From the NCBI GenBank assembly GCA_046541415.1, contig JBKHDI010000012.1:7827-71826 (forward strand): a stretch of 64,000 bases of DNA, in the 5' to 3' direction. Both the position numbers and the translations under genes were made by a program. Position 1 is the first letter of the stretch. Every line of letters starts with the position of its first letter. This DNA is from CAZOVB01 sp046541415. Lineage in GTDB: Bacteria; Planctomycetota; Phycisphaerae; SM23-33. The notes beneath the pieces are model-generated. The model was given only the letters and a program-made list of their open reading frames with translations. It did no database searches and was not told the DNA's origin. Below, piece by piece: positions 50,256-59,045 of the stretch.

Positions 50256-51230
50256 ATGCAGATTCCACCAGACCAAGCCGCCGACCTGGCCGCCGAGGCC
50301 TTGGCACGTCCTGCCGCCGAGGCCCGGCCATTCGGGTCGGGCAAGTTCTCCCAGACGTTCCTGATTACCTCCGACGGCCCGGAGGAGCACGTCATGCGCA
50401 TTGCCCCGCCGGACGAGCTGCGCCAGCTGTTTTACGAGCGGCGAATGATGCGCCAGGAGCCGCAACTGCACGAGAGGCTGCTGGCCGCGACCGACGCACC
50501 CGTGCCGGAAATCCTCCATCACGACTTTTCCCGCGGAAGAATCGACCGCGACTGGCTGATCATGCCCCGCCTGCCGGGGGTGCCGCTGAGCGAGGCCTCG
50601 CTGGACGCCGATAAGCGGGCCGAGGCGATCCGCCAGTGGGGCCGCTACATCGCACAGGCACACAGGATCACCGACCCGGACAACCGATTCGGCTACCTCG
50701 GTGCCCACAACTGCATGGAACCCCAGGACACCTGGGCCGAGGCCTTCGCCGTGATGTACCGCAAGGAACTCGACGACATCGTCGAGACCGGCATCTGGGA
50801 TTCTGCCCAGGCCGACCAGGCCATCTCCCTGCTTGAGGCCAACCTCGACGCGTTCGGATCGGTGACCACCAGTTGCCTCTGCCACGGCGACATCTGGGTG
50901 ACCAACCTGATGGTCGATTCGTGCGGCCAGGTCACCGGCGTGATCGACTGGGACCGGGCTTGCTGGGGAGATATCGAGTGGGACCTGGCCATCGCGGAGT
51001 ATTGCGGCGTGACAAGCGATGCGTTCTGGGCCGGCTACGGACGGCGGATCGACACCCACACCGGCCCTGCGGCGATGCGGCGGATGTGGTACCTGCTCTA
51101 CGAGCACCAGAAATACATCGTCATCAGCATGTCCGCCCGCCGCAACGACCCGGCCGGTGCCCGACGCTACGCCGCCGACTGCCGGCGCGTCCTGGAAGCG
51201 TTTGATAGCACGCAGATACCACAGTTTTAG
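50256..51230 (+). CDS. Aminoglycoside-phosphotransferase-family kinase
   Basis: 324 residues from ATG 50256 (GTG 50253 is possible). The APH/choline-kinase fold shows in CLCHGDIWVTNLM (catalytic loop, near residue 210) and VIDWDRACWGDIEWDLA (the DxD metal motif, near 230). Such kinases phosphorylate small alcohols, sugars or aminoglycosides; resistance is not implied. Weak ribosome-binding site. The gene is followed by a CobW-like remnant. Confidence 0.8.
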   Translation: MQIPPDQAADLAAEALARPAAEARPFGSGKFSQTFLITSDGPEEHVMRIAPPDELRQLFYERRMMRQEPQLHERLLAATDAPVPEILHHDFSRGRIDRDWLIMPRLPGVPLSEASLDADKRAEAIRQWGRYIAQAHRITDPDNRFGYLGAHNCMEPQDTWAEAFAVMYRKELDDIVETGIWDSAQADQAISLLEANLDAFGSVTTSCLCHGDIWVTNLMVDSCGQVTGVIDWDRACWGDIEWDLAIAEYCGVTSDAFWAGYGRRIDTHTGPAAMRRMWYLLYEHQKYIVISMSARRNDPAGARRYAADCRRVLEAFDSTQIPQF

Positions 51231-51286
51231 CTCGGAACCTGCTGAAATGCCCGCGAATCCGGGTTGTCCGATGCCCCGGCCGGGGG

Positions 51287-51553
51287 TATGGATCGAAGCT
51301 GTTCCGCACAGACAAACCCGTCAGCCGCGAACGCTTCGACAACGCTCTGGATGCGCTCGGCGATCGGTTGCTGCGCCTCAAGGGCCACGTCCGCTTCGAG
51401 GAGGGCCTGCGCTTCGTCGAGTGCGTCGGGGCCGAGCGGGCCGAGTCCGGTTCCCTGGCCGAGTCCGGCGGGTCCACCGCCTTTACCGCCATCACCTGGA
51501 AGACCCCGCCGATCGAACTGATCGAGCGTTTCAACGCCTGCTGGGAAGATTGA
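51287..51553 (+). pseudogene. CobW C-terminal domain remnant
   Basis: The frame is open from 51209 to 51553 without a convincing start; from about 51287 it reads as a CobW C-terminal domain (RLLRLKGHVRFEEGLRFVE then VGAERAESGS and IELIERFNACWED at the end). The N-terminal GTPase part with Walker A is missing, so this looks like a 5'-truncated copy. A short TTG-started protein (51368-51553) cannot be excluded. Intact CobW proteins are GTP-dependent metal chaperones for zinc or cobalt. Confidence 0.5.
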
Positions 51554-51560
51554 CCTCCGC

Positions 51561-53333
51561 TCAGACCTGCAGGCTGCGGAGGTGGTGGTATTCGCCTTCC
51601 TGGGCCATCAGCTGCTCTTCCGAGCCGAGTTCGACGATCCTGCCGTCGCGGAGCACGACGATGCGGTCGCAGCAGCGGATGGTCGAGAGGCGGTGGGCGA
51701 CGATGAACGTCGTCCTCTCGGAGATCATGCGGTTGATCGCCTCCTGGACGAGCTTTTCGCTGACGACGTCCAGGGCGCTTGTCGCCTCGTCGAAAATCAC
51801 CACGCGCGGATCGCGGACGATGGCCCGCGCGATGGCGATTCGCTGCTTCTGGCCACCGGAGAGCGTGTCGCCCTGCTCCCCGACGCGCGTGTCCAGCCCG
51901 CCCGGCAGGCGGGATACGAAGCCGGCGGCGTTGGCTTTCTCCAGCGCCTCCCAGATGGCCTCGTCGCTCAGGCCGTCCACGCCGAAGGTGATGTTCTCGC
52001 GGACCGATCCGGAAAAGAGCATCGACTGCTGCGGCACGACGGCCAGGTGGTTCCGATAGCTCCGCAGGTCCAGTTGCTCCATGTCGTGGCCATCCAGCAG
52101 GACCGTTCCCCGCGATGGCCTGTGGAAGCCGACCAGCAGGTTGACCATCGTGCTCTTGCCCGCCCCCGACTCGCCGACCAGGGCAATCGACTCACCCGGA
52201 GCCACCGCCAGGTTCACTTCCTGAAGGGCCCACCGCTGGGAGTCCTCGTAGCCGAACCAGACGTTCTGGAAGGTGAATGCCCCGCTGACAGTGCGGATCT
52301 TTTTCTTGCCCTCGTTCTGCTCGATGTCGGGACATTCGAGCACCTCACCGATCGAGTGGATCGACTCGAACCCCGTCGCGATGACCGGGTAGGCATTGAG
52401 GATCTGCGAGAGGCCCAGGATGATCTCGCTGTAGAAGCCCTGGTACATCAGCACGTCGGCCAGCGTCATCCGCCCGGGCCAGCGCAGGGCAATGTAGCAG
52501 GTGGTTACCAGGCAGGCCAGGCGGAGGAGGTTGAAGGTTACCCAGTTGGCGCAGCCGAACATGGCGTTGATCAGGTCCAGGCGGATCCCCCGGCTGCGGA
52601 CCTCCTGGAGCTTGTTGTCGATCCGGTCGATCTCCTGGCTCTCCACGGCGTGGGCGCGGGTGATGGGGATCATGTCGATCATCTCGCCGACCTGGCCGGA
52701 CATGTCCTCGACGTCGGAGCGGAAGTCGCGATTCCTCTGTCGGATCTGCCCGCGGAAGATCTTCTTGAGCGTCATCGCAAGCGGTCCGGCGATGATGAAG
52801 AATATGCCCATCAGCGGCTCGCGCCAGAAGATGTACGCCATCGAGCCTACCAGCGTCAGGATACCCGGGTACAGCGAATTGGCCAGGCGCTGGGTGAGCA
52901 TCTGGACCCGTTCGACGTCGCGCAGGACCTTGGCCTGGAGTCGCCCGGACTGCGTGCGGCCATGGAAGGAGATCGAAAGCTCCTGCAGCCGGCGGATCAG
53001 CGCTCCGCGCAGCCGGGCCTCCATCGAGCGGTTGGCCTTGGAAAACAGGGTCACGTAGCCCATGTGCGAGGGGATGTTCTGCAGGAAGATCACGGACATG
53101 ATCACGGCGTTGACCCAGATCATGTGGAACCCCTCCCTGCCGCCGACCTCCACCCCCCGCGTGATGCGATACAGGAAGATCGGCCAAAGCCATTTCGGCG
53201 AGTGCTTGATCGCGAAGAGAACCGCCGCCCCCAGCAGGCGCAGATGGTCGCCGGTAAACAACTGCCACAACGTCCACGCAGCCCGGTGCGACTTGTATCG
53301 GTCGCCCAGGATTTCAGAGATACCGCGGTGCAT
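51561..53333 (-). CDS. ABC exporter, fused membrane and ATPase domains
   Basis: 590 residues. Residues about 25-325 hold the six-helix type IV (ABC exporter) membrane domain; the nucleotide-binding domain has GESGAGKST near residue 388 (Walker A), LSGGQKQR near 489 and VVIFDEATSALD just after. A homodimer or heterodimer is expected. The substrate is unknown; lipid A, peptides or drugs are typical for this architecture. It ends seven bases from the CobW remnant. An ATG at 53333 lacks a strong ribosome-binding site. Confidence 0.85.
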   Translation of the reverse strand: MHRGISEILGDRYKSHRAAWTLWQLFTGDHLRLLGAAVLFAIKHSPKWLWPIFLYRITRGVEVGGREGFHMIWVNAVIMSVIFLQNIPSHMGYVTLFSKANRSMEARLRGALIRRLQELSISFHGRTQSGRLQAKVLRDVERVQMLTQRLANSLYPGILTLVGSMAYIFWREPLMGIFFIIAGPLAMTLKKIFRGQIRQRNRDFRSDVEDMSGQVGEMIDMIPITRAHAVESQEIDRIDNKLQEVRSRGIRLDLINAMFGCANWVTFNLLRLACLVTTCYIALRWPGRMTLADVLMYQGFYSEIILGLSQILNAYPVIATGFESIHSIGEVLECPDIEQNEGKKKIRTVSGAFTFQNVWFGYEDSQRWALQEVNLAVAPGESIALVGESGAGKSTMVNLLVGFHRPSRGTVLLDGHDMEQLDLRSYRNHLAVVPQQSMLFSGSVRENITFGVDGLSDEAIWEALEKANAAGFVSRLPGGLDTRVGEQGDTLSGGQKQRIAIARAIVRDPRVVIFDEATSALDVVSEKLVQEAINRMISERTTFIVAHRLSTIRCCDRIVVLRDGRIVELGSEEQLMAQEGEYHHLRSLQV

Positions 53334-53414
53334 TCTTATCTTCAGATACCCGTGCCCGTACAGATCAGTCTACACTGCCCGCGGCGGTATAGCCAGAAAG
53401 GGAGGGTTGAATTT

Positions 53415-53442
53415 GGAATGCGGAGTGCGGAATGCAGAATGG
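53415..53442. repeat. Four-copy 7-base tandem repeat
   Basis: GGAATGC, GGAGTGC, GGAATGC and AGAATGG follow each other without spacing at 53415-53442, in the 238-base gap between the ABC exporter and dnaN. This degenerate GGAATGC heptad is the type of short intergenic repeat that can be scattered in genomes of this group. Confidence 0.7.
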
Positions 53443-53571
53443 CCGAGGGCACGTCGCCGCGTCCGCCCGCGAGTAGGAGAACAAAAACACGTTACCGACG
53501 CAGCGAATGCAGTTTGCGATTCGATGGCTGCGGGCAATCCGATTTGCCATCGGCGAGATTCCGCATTGGTT

Positions 53572-54672
53572 CTACCCCAGGTCCACGGGCATGAGCACGT
53601 AGAGCAGGTCCGAGCCAGCACGGATGACGGCGGGCTTGGAGGAGGCGTTCAGTTCGAGCACCAGGGTATCGACGTCGATGACGCGGAGAGCCTCGAGCAG
53701 GAAGTTGGGGTTGAAACCGATTTCGATCGGATCGCCTTCCAGGCTGATCGGGCAGGTGACTTCGGCCTCGCCGGCCTCGGGGGCGCGGCTGGAGAGGGTG
53801 ACCTGATCGGCGGTAAAGGCCAGCTTCACCCCGCGGGATTCCTCGTTGGTCAGCAGGGCCGCCTGGCGGATGCGGTGTTCGAATTCGCCCGTCTTGATGC
53901 TCGCCTTGCGGTCGCAGTCGGCTGGGATGACATCCTGGTATTTCGGGAAGTTTCCCTGGACGAGGCTGGAGACCAGCACGGCCCGGGCGGTGCGGACGAG
54001 GATCTGGTTTTCCAGGATCTTGACCTCGAGCCTCTCCTCGGTACTGCCCGCCACCCGCTGGATCAGGCCGGTCAGCTTACCCGGCACGATCGCGCGAACT
54101 TCCGCCGCGGACGCCTGGGCCAGCTGTCCCTTGGCCTGGGCCAGTCGATACCCGTCGGTGGCGACCAGTTGGAGCTTCTTGCCCCCCGCCTCCCAGAGCA
54201 CGCCGCTGATGGCGTAGTGGCTGTGGGCCTTGGCCGTGGCGAAGAGCGTCTTGCCGATCATGTCCGAGAGCAGGTCGGAGGCGACGGCGAAGTCCGGGCT
54301 CTGTTCGAAATCCGCCACGGCCGGGTACTCGCCCGGATCGTACCCGAAGATCTTGAAGCGGCTGCCCGGGCCGGTGACGACGACGGCCTGCTTGTCGGTC
54401 TCGATGGTCAGCGTATCATCCTTGCCCGATTCGCGAACGATGCCGTTAAGCCGGTCCGCCGGGATCAGCGCCTCGCCCTCCTGCTCGATCTGAACGGCTG
54501 AGACCTGGTAGCGACAGCCGACCTCCAGGTCCGTGGCCAGCAGGGTGAGCATGTTGTCTGCTGCGATGAGCTTGACACACTGCAGGACGGGCTTGGGGGT
54601 GCGGCTCTGCACGATGCTGCCTGCCAGGGCCAGCGCTTCCTGCAACGCTCCAGTCTGGGCGATCACCTTCAT
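53572..54672 (-). CDS. dnaN: DNA polymerase III subunit beta (sliding clamp)
   Basis: 366 residues, exactly the clamp length. The start ATG 54672 has GGAAGGA eight bases upstream; an in-frame upstream extension is rejected. The three repeated clamp domains are visible, with ATDLEVGC near residue 46, LVATDGYRLAQAKG near residue 168 and the C-terminal LYVLMPVDLG equivalent to the MPMR-type end. The clamp tethers DNA polymerase III. dnaA, recF and gyrB are not near, so the usual dnaA-dnaN cluster is broken up. Confidence 0.95.
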   Translation of the reverse strand: MKVIAQTGALQEALALAGSIVQSRTPKPVLQCVKLIAADNMLTLLATDLEVGCRYQVSAVQIEQEGEALIPADRLNGIVRESGKDDTLTIETDKQAVVVTGPGSRFKIFGYDPGEYPAVADFEQSPDFAVASDLLSDMIGKTLFATAKAHSHYAISGVLWEAGGKKLQLVATDGYRLAQAKGQLAQASAAEVRAIVPGKLTGLIQRVAGSTEERLEVKILENQILVRTARAVLVSSLVQGNFPKYQDVIPADCDRKASIKTGEFEHRIRQAALLTNEESRGVKLAFTADQVTLSSRAPEAGEAEVTCPISLEGDPIEIGFNPNFLLEALRVIDVDTLVLELNASSKPAVIRAGSDLLYVLMPVDLG

Positions 54673-54862
54673 CGGGCGAATCCTTCCGTTGATCATGGAC
54701 AGCGGTTCATTCGAGGCCTTTTTATACGACTGGCGGAGTTCAGTTGCAAGAGGCATTACCGGACCGGAGCAAAAGGCGGATCGCTGTCCCTGACCGGCCG
54801 GACGAGAGGCCCTTGCATTCGCACGCGATGCGGGGAGAATACCATTCGTTAAGGATACCGCC

Positions 54863-55732
54863 ATGCCACGTCGAACCACATTGCTTCTGCTGGCCGCCCT
54901 GCCTGTCTGGGCCCTGGTCCTGTCGGGCTGTCCGAGCCAGGCCGAGCACGACCTGTTCGCCGCCGCCCGAACCGGCCGACGCGATATCGCCTTGGAATCG
55001 CTGCTTTCCGGGGCAAACGTCAACGTCCGTCGGCCGGAAGACCAGGCCACCGCCCTGACCATTGCCGCCCAGTTCGGCCGCGGGGAGATGGTCGCCTTCC
55101 TGCTGGAAAACGGCGCTGCGGTCGACTACCGGCGCAGCGACGGCTCGTCGGCGCTGATGCTGGCTGTGCTGAACCGAAGGCCCGCGGTGGTCGACCAGCT
55201 CCTGGCCGCCGGAGCCGACGTGGAACTCTCGGCGATGCAGTTCGGACTCCGCGCCGTCCGCCCCCTCCACGCCTGGGCCATCAACGCCGGGCCGCCGTCT
55301 ATCGGGCAGTTCCTGCTAGCCGCCGGGGCCGACGTAACCGCACGGACCGAGGGAGGCCTGACGCCGATCGACCTGGCCGTCCGGGCCGACCGACCCGAAC
55401 AACTGGAGATCCTGCTGGGCCCTGCCGAGACAGCCCAGGCCCGCCAGCTCGATCTGGCGATGCGGCAGGCGGTCCGGTTCGGCAGCCTCAAATCGGCCCG
55501 CTGGCTGCTGGCCCGCCGGGCCGACCCGAATGGCCGGGATGATGCAGGAAACCCGCTGCTGGCCACGGCAGTCCGCGACGGACAGGAGCCGGTGGCCCGA
55601 CTGCTGATCGAGGCCGGGGCCCTGGAAGCCCTGGCCGCGTCCGAGAGACAGGCCATCGCCGCCGAGGCAGCCAGGCAGGGCCTGGACGAACTGGCCGGCC
55701 AGATCGCCCCGCCCCGCGCAGGAGGGGGTTGA
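54863..55732 (+). CDS. Ankyrin-repeat lipoprotein
   Basis: 289 residues. A signal peptide with lipobox LSGC (Cys near residue 23) anchors it to a membrane. About seven ankyrin repeats follow, for example DLFAAARTGRRDIALESLLSGANVNV and GLTPIDLAVRADRPEQLEILL. The repeats mediate protein contacts; the partner is unknown. Divergent from dnaN. Confidence 0.82.
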   Translation: MPRRTTLLLLAALPVWALVLSGCPSQAEHDLFAAARTGRRDIALESLLSGANVNVRRPEDQATALTIAAQFGRGEMVAFLLENGAAVDYRRSDGSSALMLAVLNRRPAVVDQLLAAGADVELSAMQFGLRAVRPLHAWAINAGPPSIGQFLLAAGADVTARTEGGLTPIDLAVRADRPEQLEILLGPAETAQARQLDLAMRQAVRFGSLKSARWLLARRADPNGRDDAGNPLLATAVRDGQEPVARLLIEAGALEALAASERQAIAAEAARQGLDELAGQIAPPRAGGG

Positions 55733-55760
55733 GGCTTCTGCTTGCCCCCACCGGCCCGAC

Positions 55761-56234
55761 TCAACAGGCAGCGGGGAGGATGGCGAACCAGATCGGCGAG
55801 AAGGGGCTGGAAAACGCCCACTGCGCCAGGGGCAGGTTGAACTCGACAAACCGCCTCAGGGACGGGACGGCAAAGCATTGGGCGGGGGTCTGGGGATGGT
55901 AGGCACGGTCGGCCGCGCTGGTGTGACTGGCCAGCAGGTCCAGCAGGGCTTCCAGCTTGCTCTCGGTGCACAGACCGCCGCCGATCAGCTCGGGCCTTAA
56001 CCGGAAACTGATGGCCCGGGCGGTTTCGGTGGCCATGAGCATCGCCAGGCAACTGCGGGGCCGCCCGAACTGGCCCAGACCGGTAATCAGGCCGGGTTGG
56101 TCGACCACCGCCGGGGCCGAGGTGGTGATCGGCTGCAGGATCACACCGGCGACGGCCTCGAAGACATAGGCTGTGGTACTCCGCCGGGCGATGGGGAGCG
56201 GCGAGACGCCCAGCGCAGATATCGTCTCCTGCAT
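55761..56234 (-). CDS. Protein of unknown function
   Basis: 157 residues from ATG 56234, with a strong AAAGGAGGT upstream, which argues for a real gene. I do not recognise the family. The middle (AYVFEAVAGVILQP then RSCLAMLMATETARAISFRL) has some look of a CheC/CheX-type phosphatase fold, but without a clear signature motif. No signal peptide. It converges on the ankyrin gene. Confidence 0.55.
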   Translation of the reverse strand: MQETISALGVSPLPIARRSTTAYVFEAVAGVILQPITTSAPAVVDQPGLITGLGQFGRPRSCLAMLMATETARAISFRLRPELIGGGLCTESKLEALLDLLASHTSAADRAYHPQTPAQCFAVPSLRRFVEFNLPLAQWAFSSPFSPIWFAILPAAC

Positions 56235-56594
56235 GGGAGACCTCCTTTCCCAAAGCGAGATACGTCCCCTTGCTTGCAGCAAGGAACCCGCACAGGCCCC
56301 GCGATCAGGCGTGGAAGCCGGGCCGGGGCGATCCTCCCTCCGTCGAATCGCCCCGCCATGCCGGCTCGAACCACAGGTCACGTGTGCGGTGGCTACAGGG
56401 GAGGATATCGGTCCGGACCGACGGAAGCTTCTGCTGAAAACACAGCAGGCAGCTTACATTATGACTTCTGCACACTTTCGGGTTTTTGTCGGATTCTCCC
56501 CGGCCTGCCGCCCGGCAGAATCGCCCTTTGCAAGCTTCCGCCCGGGCGATATGCTCAGAGGTGCCCCGAGGCCTTTGCACCCGAAGGATCGCCC
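56235..56594. other. Divergent intergenic region with no assigned feature
   Basis: 360 bases between the unknown protein gene and the VWA gene. I see a short inverted repeat CTTGCTTGCAGCAAGG near 56269 and an AT-richer patch near 56430-56470, but no confident promoter, riboswitch or gene. Confidence 0.4.
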
Positions 56595-59045
56595 TTGCCG
56601 ATTCGCCTGGAACAACCCGTGATGCTCCTGCTGGCTTGCCTGGCTGCTGCGGTCTGGCTGGCCCGGCTGATCCCCGCAAGCCGACTGCGGACAAGAAGCC
56701 TGCTCTCGACCGGGCTGTTCAGCCTGGCGATCCTGCTGGCAGCGACAGCCCTGGCCGGGCCTGTCTGGCAAGGCGCCGGCAGGAAGGATCGGACCTGGTT
56801 GATCCTCCAGGACGTCTCCGCCTCGGTGACAGGCCAGCAGGTCGCCATCGATCTTCCCGACGATCAGCCGCGACGGGTCCTGCGTTTCGCACGAGCCCTG
56901 GCCGGGCCCGGACAGGCCGACCCGGACCCGGCCGCGACGCGCATCGCCGACGGGCTGCAACTGGCCCGGGCCGAGGCAGACCGCCTGGCCGGGGTAATCA
57001 TCGCCACCGACGGCCAATTCCAGGGCGACTGGCTCGCCTCCGCCCGGCGACTGGGCCAGACCGAACTGCCGGTGCGAATCCTGCCGATGCAGGCCCCGCC
57101 GGCCGATGGACGCATCGCCGCGGCAACCGCCCTGGACCGCAAGGGCGATGCCCTGACGCTGCAGATCGACCTGGCCTCCAACGCCGACCAGCAGCGACGC
57201 CTGGAAATCCGCGACGCTGCCGGACAGATCCTCGATTCGCTCGACCTGCAGCTGCTGGCCCAGTCGCCGCTGCGTCTCCGACGACGACTGAAGATCCCCA
57301 CCGACCAAGCGGCCGTGCTGACGGTAAGCCTGGCCGGGCCCGACGCCATCGCCGGCAACGACCGGGCCAGCCTGCGTATCGAGCCGACCGAAACCCGCCT
57401 GCTGCTGGCAGGCCCGCGAGAGCAGCTCGACGCGCTGGGGCGTCTGCTGCAGCGCCCGGGACGGCGGATTCTGCCGCTGACGATACCTCTGGACGAGGCC
57501 GTTGACCTGCCGGCCGCAGGGACCGTCGTACTGGTCGACACGACCGGCCAGGGTCTCCGGCCCGCCCACCGGCAGGAGCTTGCCCGGCGCGTCCGGAGCG
57601 GCGCGGGGCTGCTGGTCGTCGGCTCGGGCCCGCGAAGCAGCCCCGACCAACGCGACGACCCGCTCAACCAGGTCCTCCCGCTGATCAGCCAGCCCTACCA
57701 GCGTCAGCCGCTCAGCGTGACTATCCTGCTGGATGCCTCCGGCTCGATGGGCCAGCTGTCGGTCGATCCGCAGTCCGCCCAGCGGGTCAAGTTCCGCCTG
57801 GCCGCCGATGCCGTCCTCTCCCTGCGACGACTGCTGACCGACCGCGACCGGCTGGAGGTCGTAACCTTCAACGAGCAGGCCGCGAGCCTCTACCGCAGCG
57901 ACAACGCGGCGATCGACTTTGCCGCCCTCTCTGCCGCCCTGGCCGAGGTCGAACCCGACGGGGCGACCGACCTGGCCGCGGGTCTGGGCCACCTGCTGGC
58001 CCAACCTGCTGGACCGCCAGGCAGGGACCAGCTGGTTATCGTGGTCACCGACCTGCAGGTCAAGCCCTTCCAGCCCGAACCGGCCGTCCGGTGGTTCCAG
58101 GCCGAGGCGAAACGCAGATTGGCCGTCGTTGCCATCGCAGCCGGCGACGACGGCCAGGCCCAGCCGACCGGGCTGGAGCAATTGGCCCGCCGGACCGAAG
58201 CGAAGATGATCACCCGCCCGGGTTTGTCGGGCCTGGGCAAGATCTTCGCCGAGCTTCTGTCAGCCGCCCGGGGCGACGGGGTGTGGCAGGAACCGACCGA
58301 GGTTCGTCTGGTCCAGCCGGTCTGGCAGATCCCGGCCGGGACGCTGCCGACACTCCCCGCCTCTGTCCCCTCGGCGCTGGTCGATGAGTCCGAGGTTCTG
58401 GCCCGGGCGGGCTGGGGTCCGATTTTTGCCCGGCGCGGGGCCGGGCTGGGCCGATCGGTCTGCCTGGCCGCCTGGTCCGAGGCCGAGACACTCACCGCGC
58501 TGACCGAGGCCGAGCCTTGGCCGCAACTGCTGCAACGGGCGGTCGACTGGATCCAGCCACCCAGCGATCTGCCGGGTCTGGTCGTCGACCTGTCGCTGCA
58601 GCAAGGCCGGCTGCAGATCGACATGACAAGCCCCGAGCAGGCCGAAGGCGACTGGACGGCCGAACTGCTCACCGCGGCAGATGGCCCGGTGGCCCGGCTG
58701 GGGCTTAGACGCACGGGCCTGGCACGCTGGTCGGGACAGATGGACCTGCCCGGCAGGGACGCCCATGTGGTGATTTTCCGCAACGGACAGCGGGTCTGGA
58801 GCGGCTCGGCCTACGCGGGGGCCGGGGCGGAGTTGGCGAAGATCGGCCCGGACTTCCGCGCCCTGCAACAGCTGGCCGAGGCGACCGGGGGACAGATCGT
58901 CGAGCCTTGGCGCCTGGCCGAGACCATCCAGCCGGACCGGGCACAGTCGGGCCTGGCGCTCTGGCCGATCCTGGCCGCAGCCGCCCTGGGGCTGATCCTG
59001 CTGGACTGGCTGCTGGCTCGGTGGATCGGTCGGGACTTGGCATGA
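56595..59045 (+). CDS. Membrane VWA-domain protein
   Basis: 816 residues from TTG 56595, with AAGGA six bases upstream. Two N-terminal membrane helices (about residues 8-55), a first alpha/beta domain (about 60-240), a glutamine-amidotransferase-like region (about 260-370) and a VWA domain with the metal site DASGSMG at 380-386 and VTDLQV near 487. A last helix (LALWPILAAAALGLILLDWLL) lies at the C-terminus. Such proteins (BatA/B-like) are widespread in planctomycetes and may be part of envelope complexes. Its stop overlaps the following methyltransferase start. Confidence 0.75.
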   Translation: MPIRLEQPVMLLLACLAAAVWLARLIPASRLRTRSLLSTGLFSLAILLAATALAGPVWQGAGRKDRTWLILQDVSASVTGQQVAIDLPDDQPRRVLRFARALAGPGQADPDPAATRIADGLQLARAEADRLAGVIIATDGQFQGDWLASARRLGQTELPVRILPMQAPPADGRIAAATALDRKGDALTLQIDLASNADQQRRLEIRDAAGQILDSLDLQLLAQSPLRLRRRLKIPTDQAAVLTVSLAGPDAIAGNDRASLRIEPTETRLLLAGPREQLDALGRLLQRPGRRILPLTIPLDEAVDLPAAGTVVLVDTTGQGLRPAHRQELARRVRSGAGLLVVGSGPRSSPDQRDDPLNQVLPLISQPYQRQPLSVTILLDASGSMGQLSVDPQSAQRVKFRLAADAVLSLRRLLTDRDRLEVVTFNEQAASLYRSDNAAIDFAALSAALAEVEPDGATDLAAGLGHLLAQPAGPPGRDQLVIVVTDLQVKPFQPEPAVRWFQAEAKRRLAVVAIAAGDDGQAQPTGLEQLARRTEAKMITRPGLSGLGKIFAELLSAARGDGVWQEPTEVRLVQPVWQIPAGTLPTLPASVPSALVDESEVLARAGWGPIFARRGAGLGRSVCLAAWSEAETLTALTEAEPWPQLLQRAVDWIQPPSDLPGLVVDLSLQQGRLQIDMTSPEQAEGDWTAELLTAADGPVARLGLRRTGLARWSGQMDLPGRDAHVVIFRNGQRVWSGSAYAGAGAELAKIGPDFRALQQLAEATGGQIVEPWRLAETIQPDRAQSGLALWPILAAAALGLILLDWLLARWIGRDLA

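Noticed and set aside
50256..51230. Aminoglycoside resistance gene
   Set aside because: The kinase fold is shared by many small-molecule kinases and nothing in the context indicates resistance.
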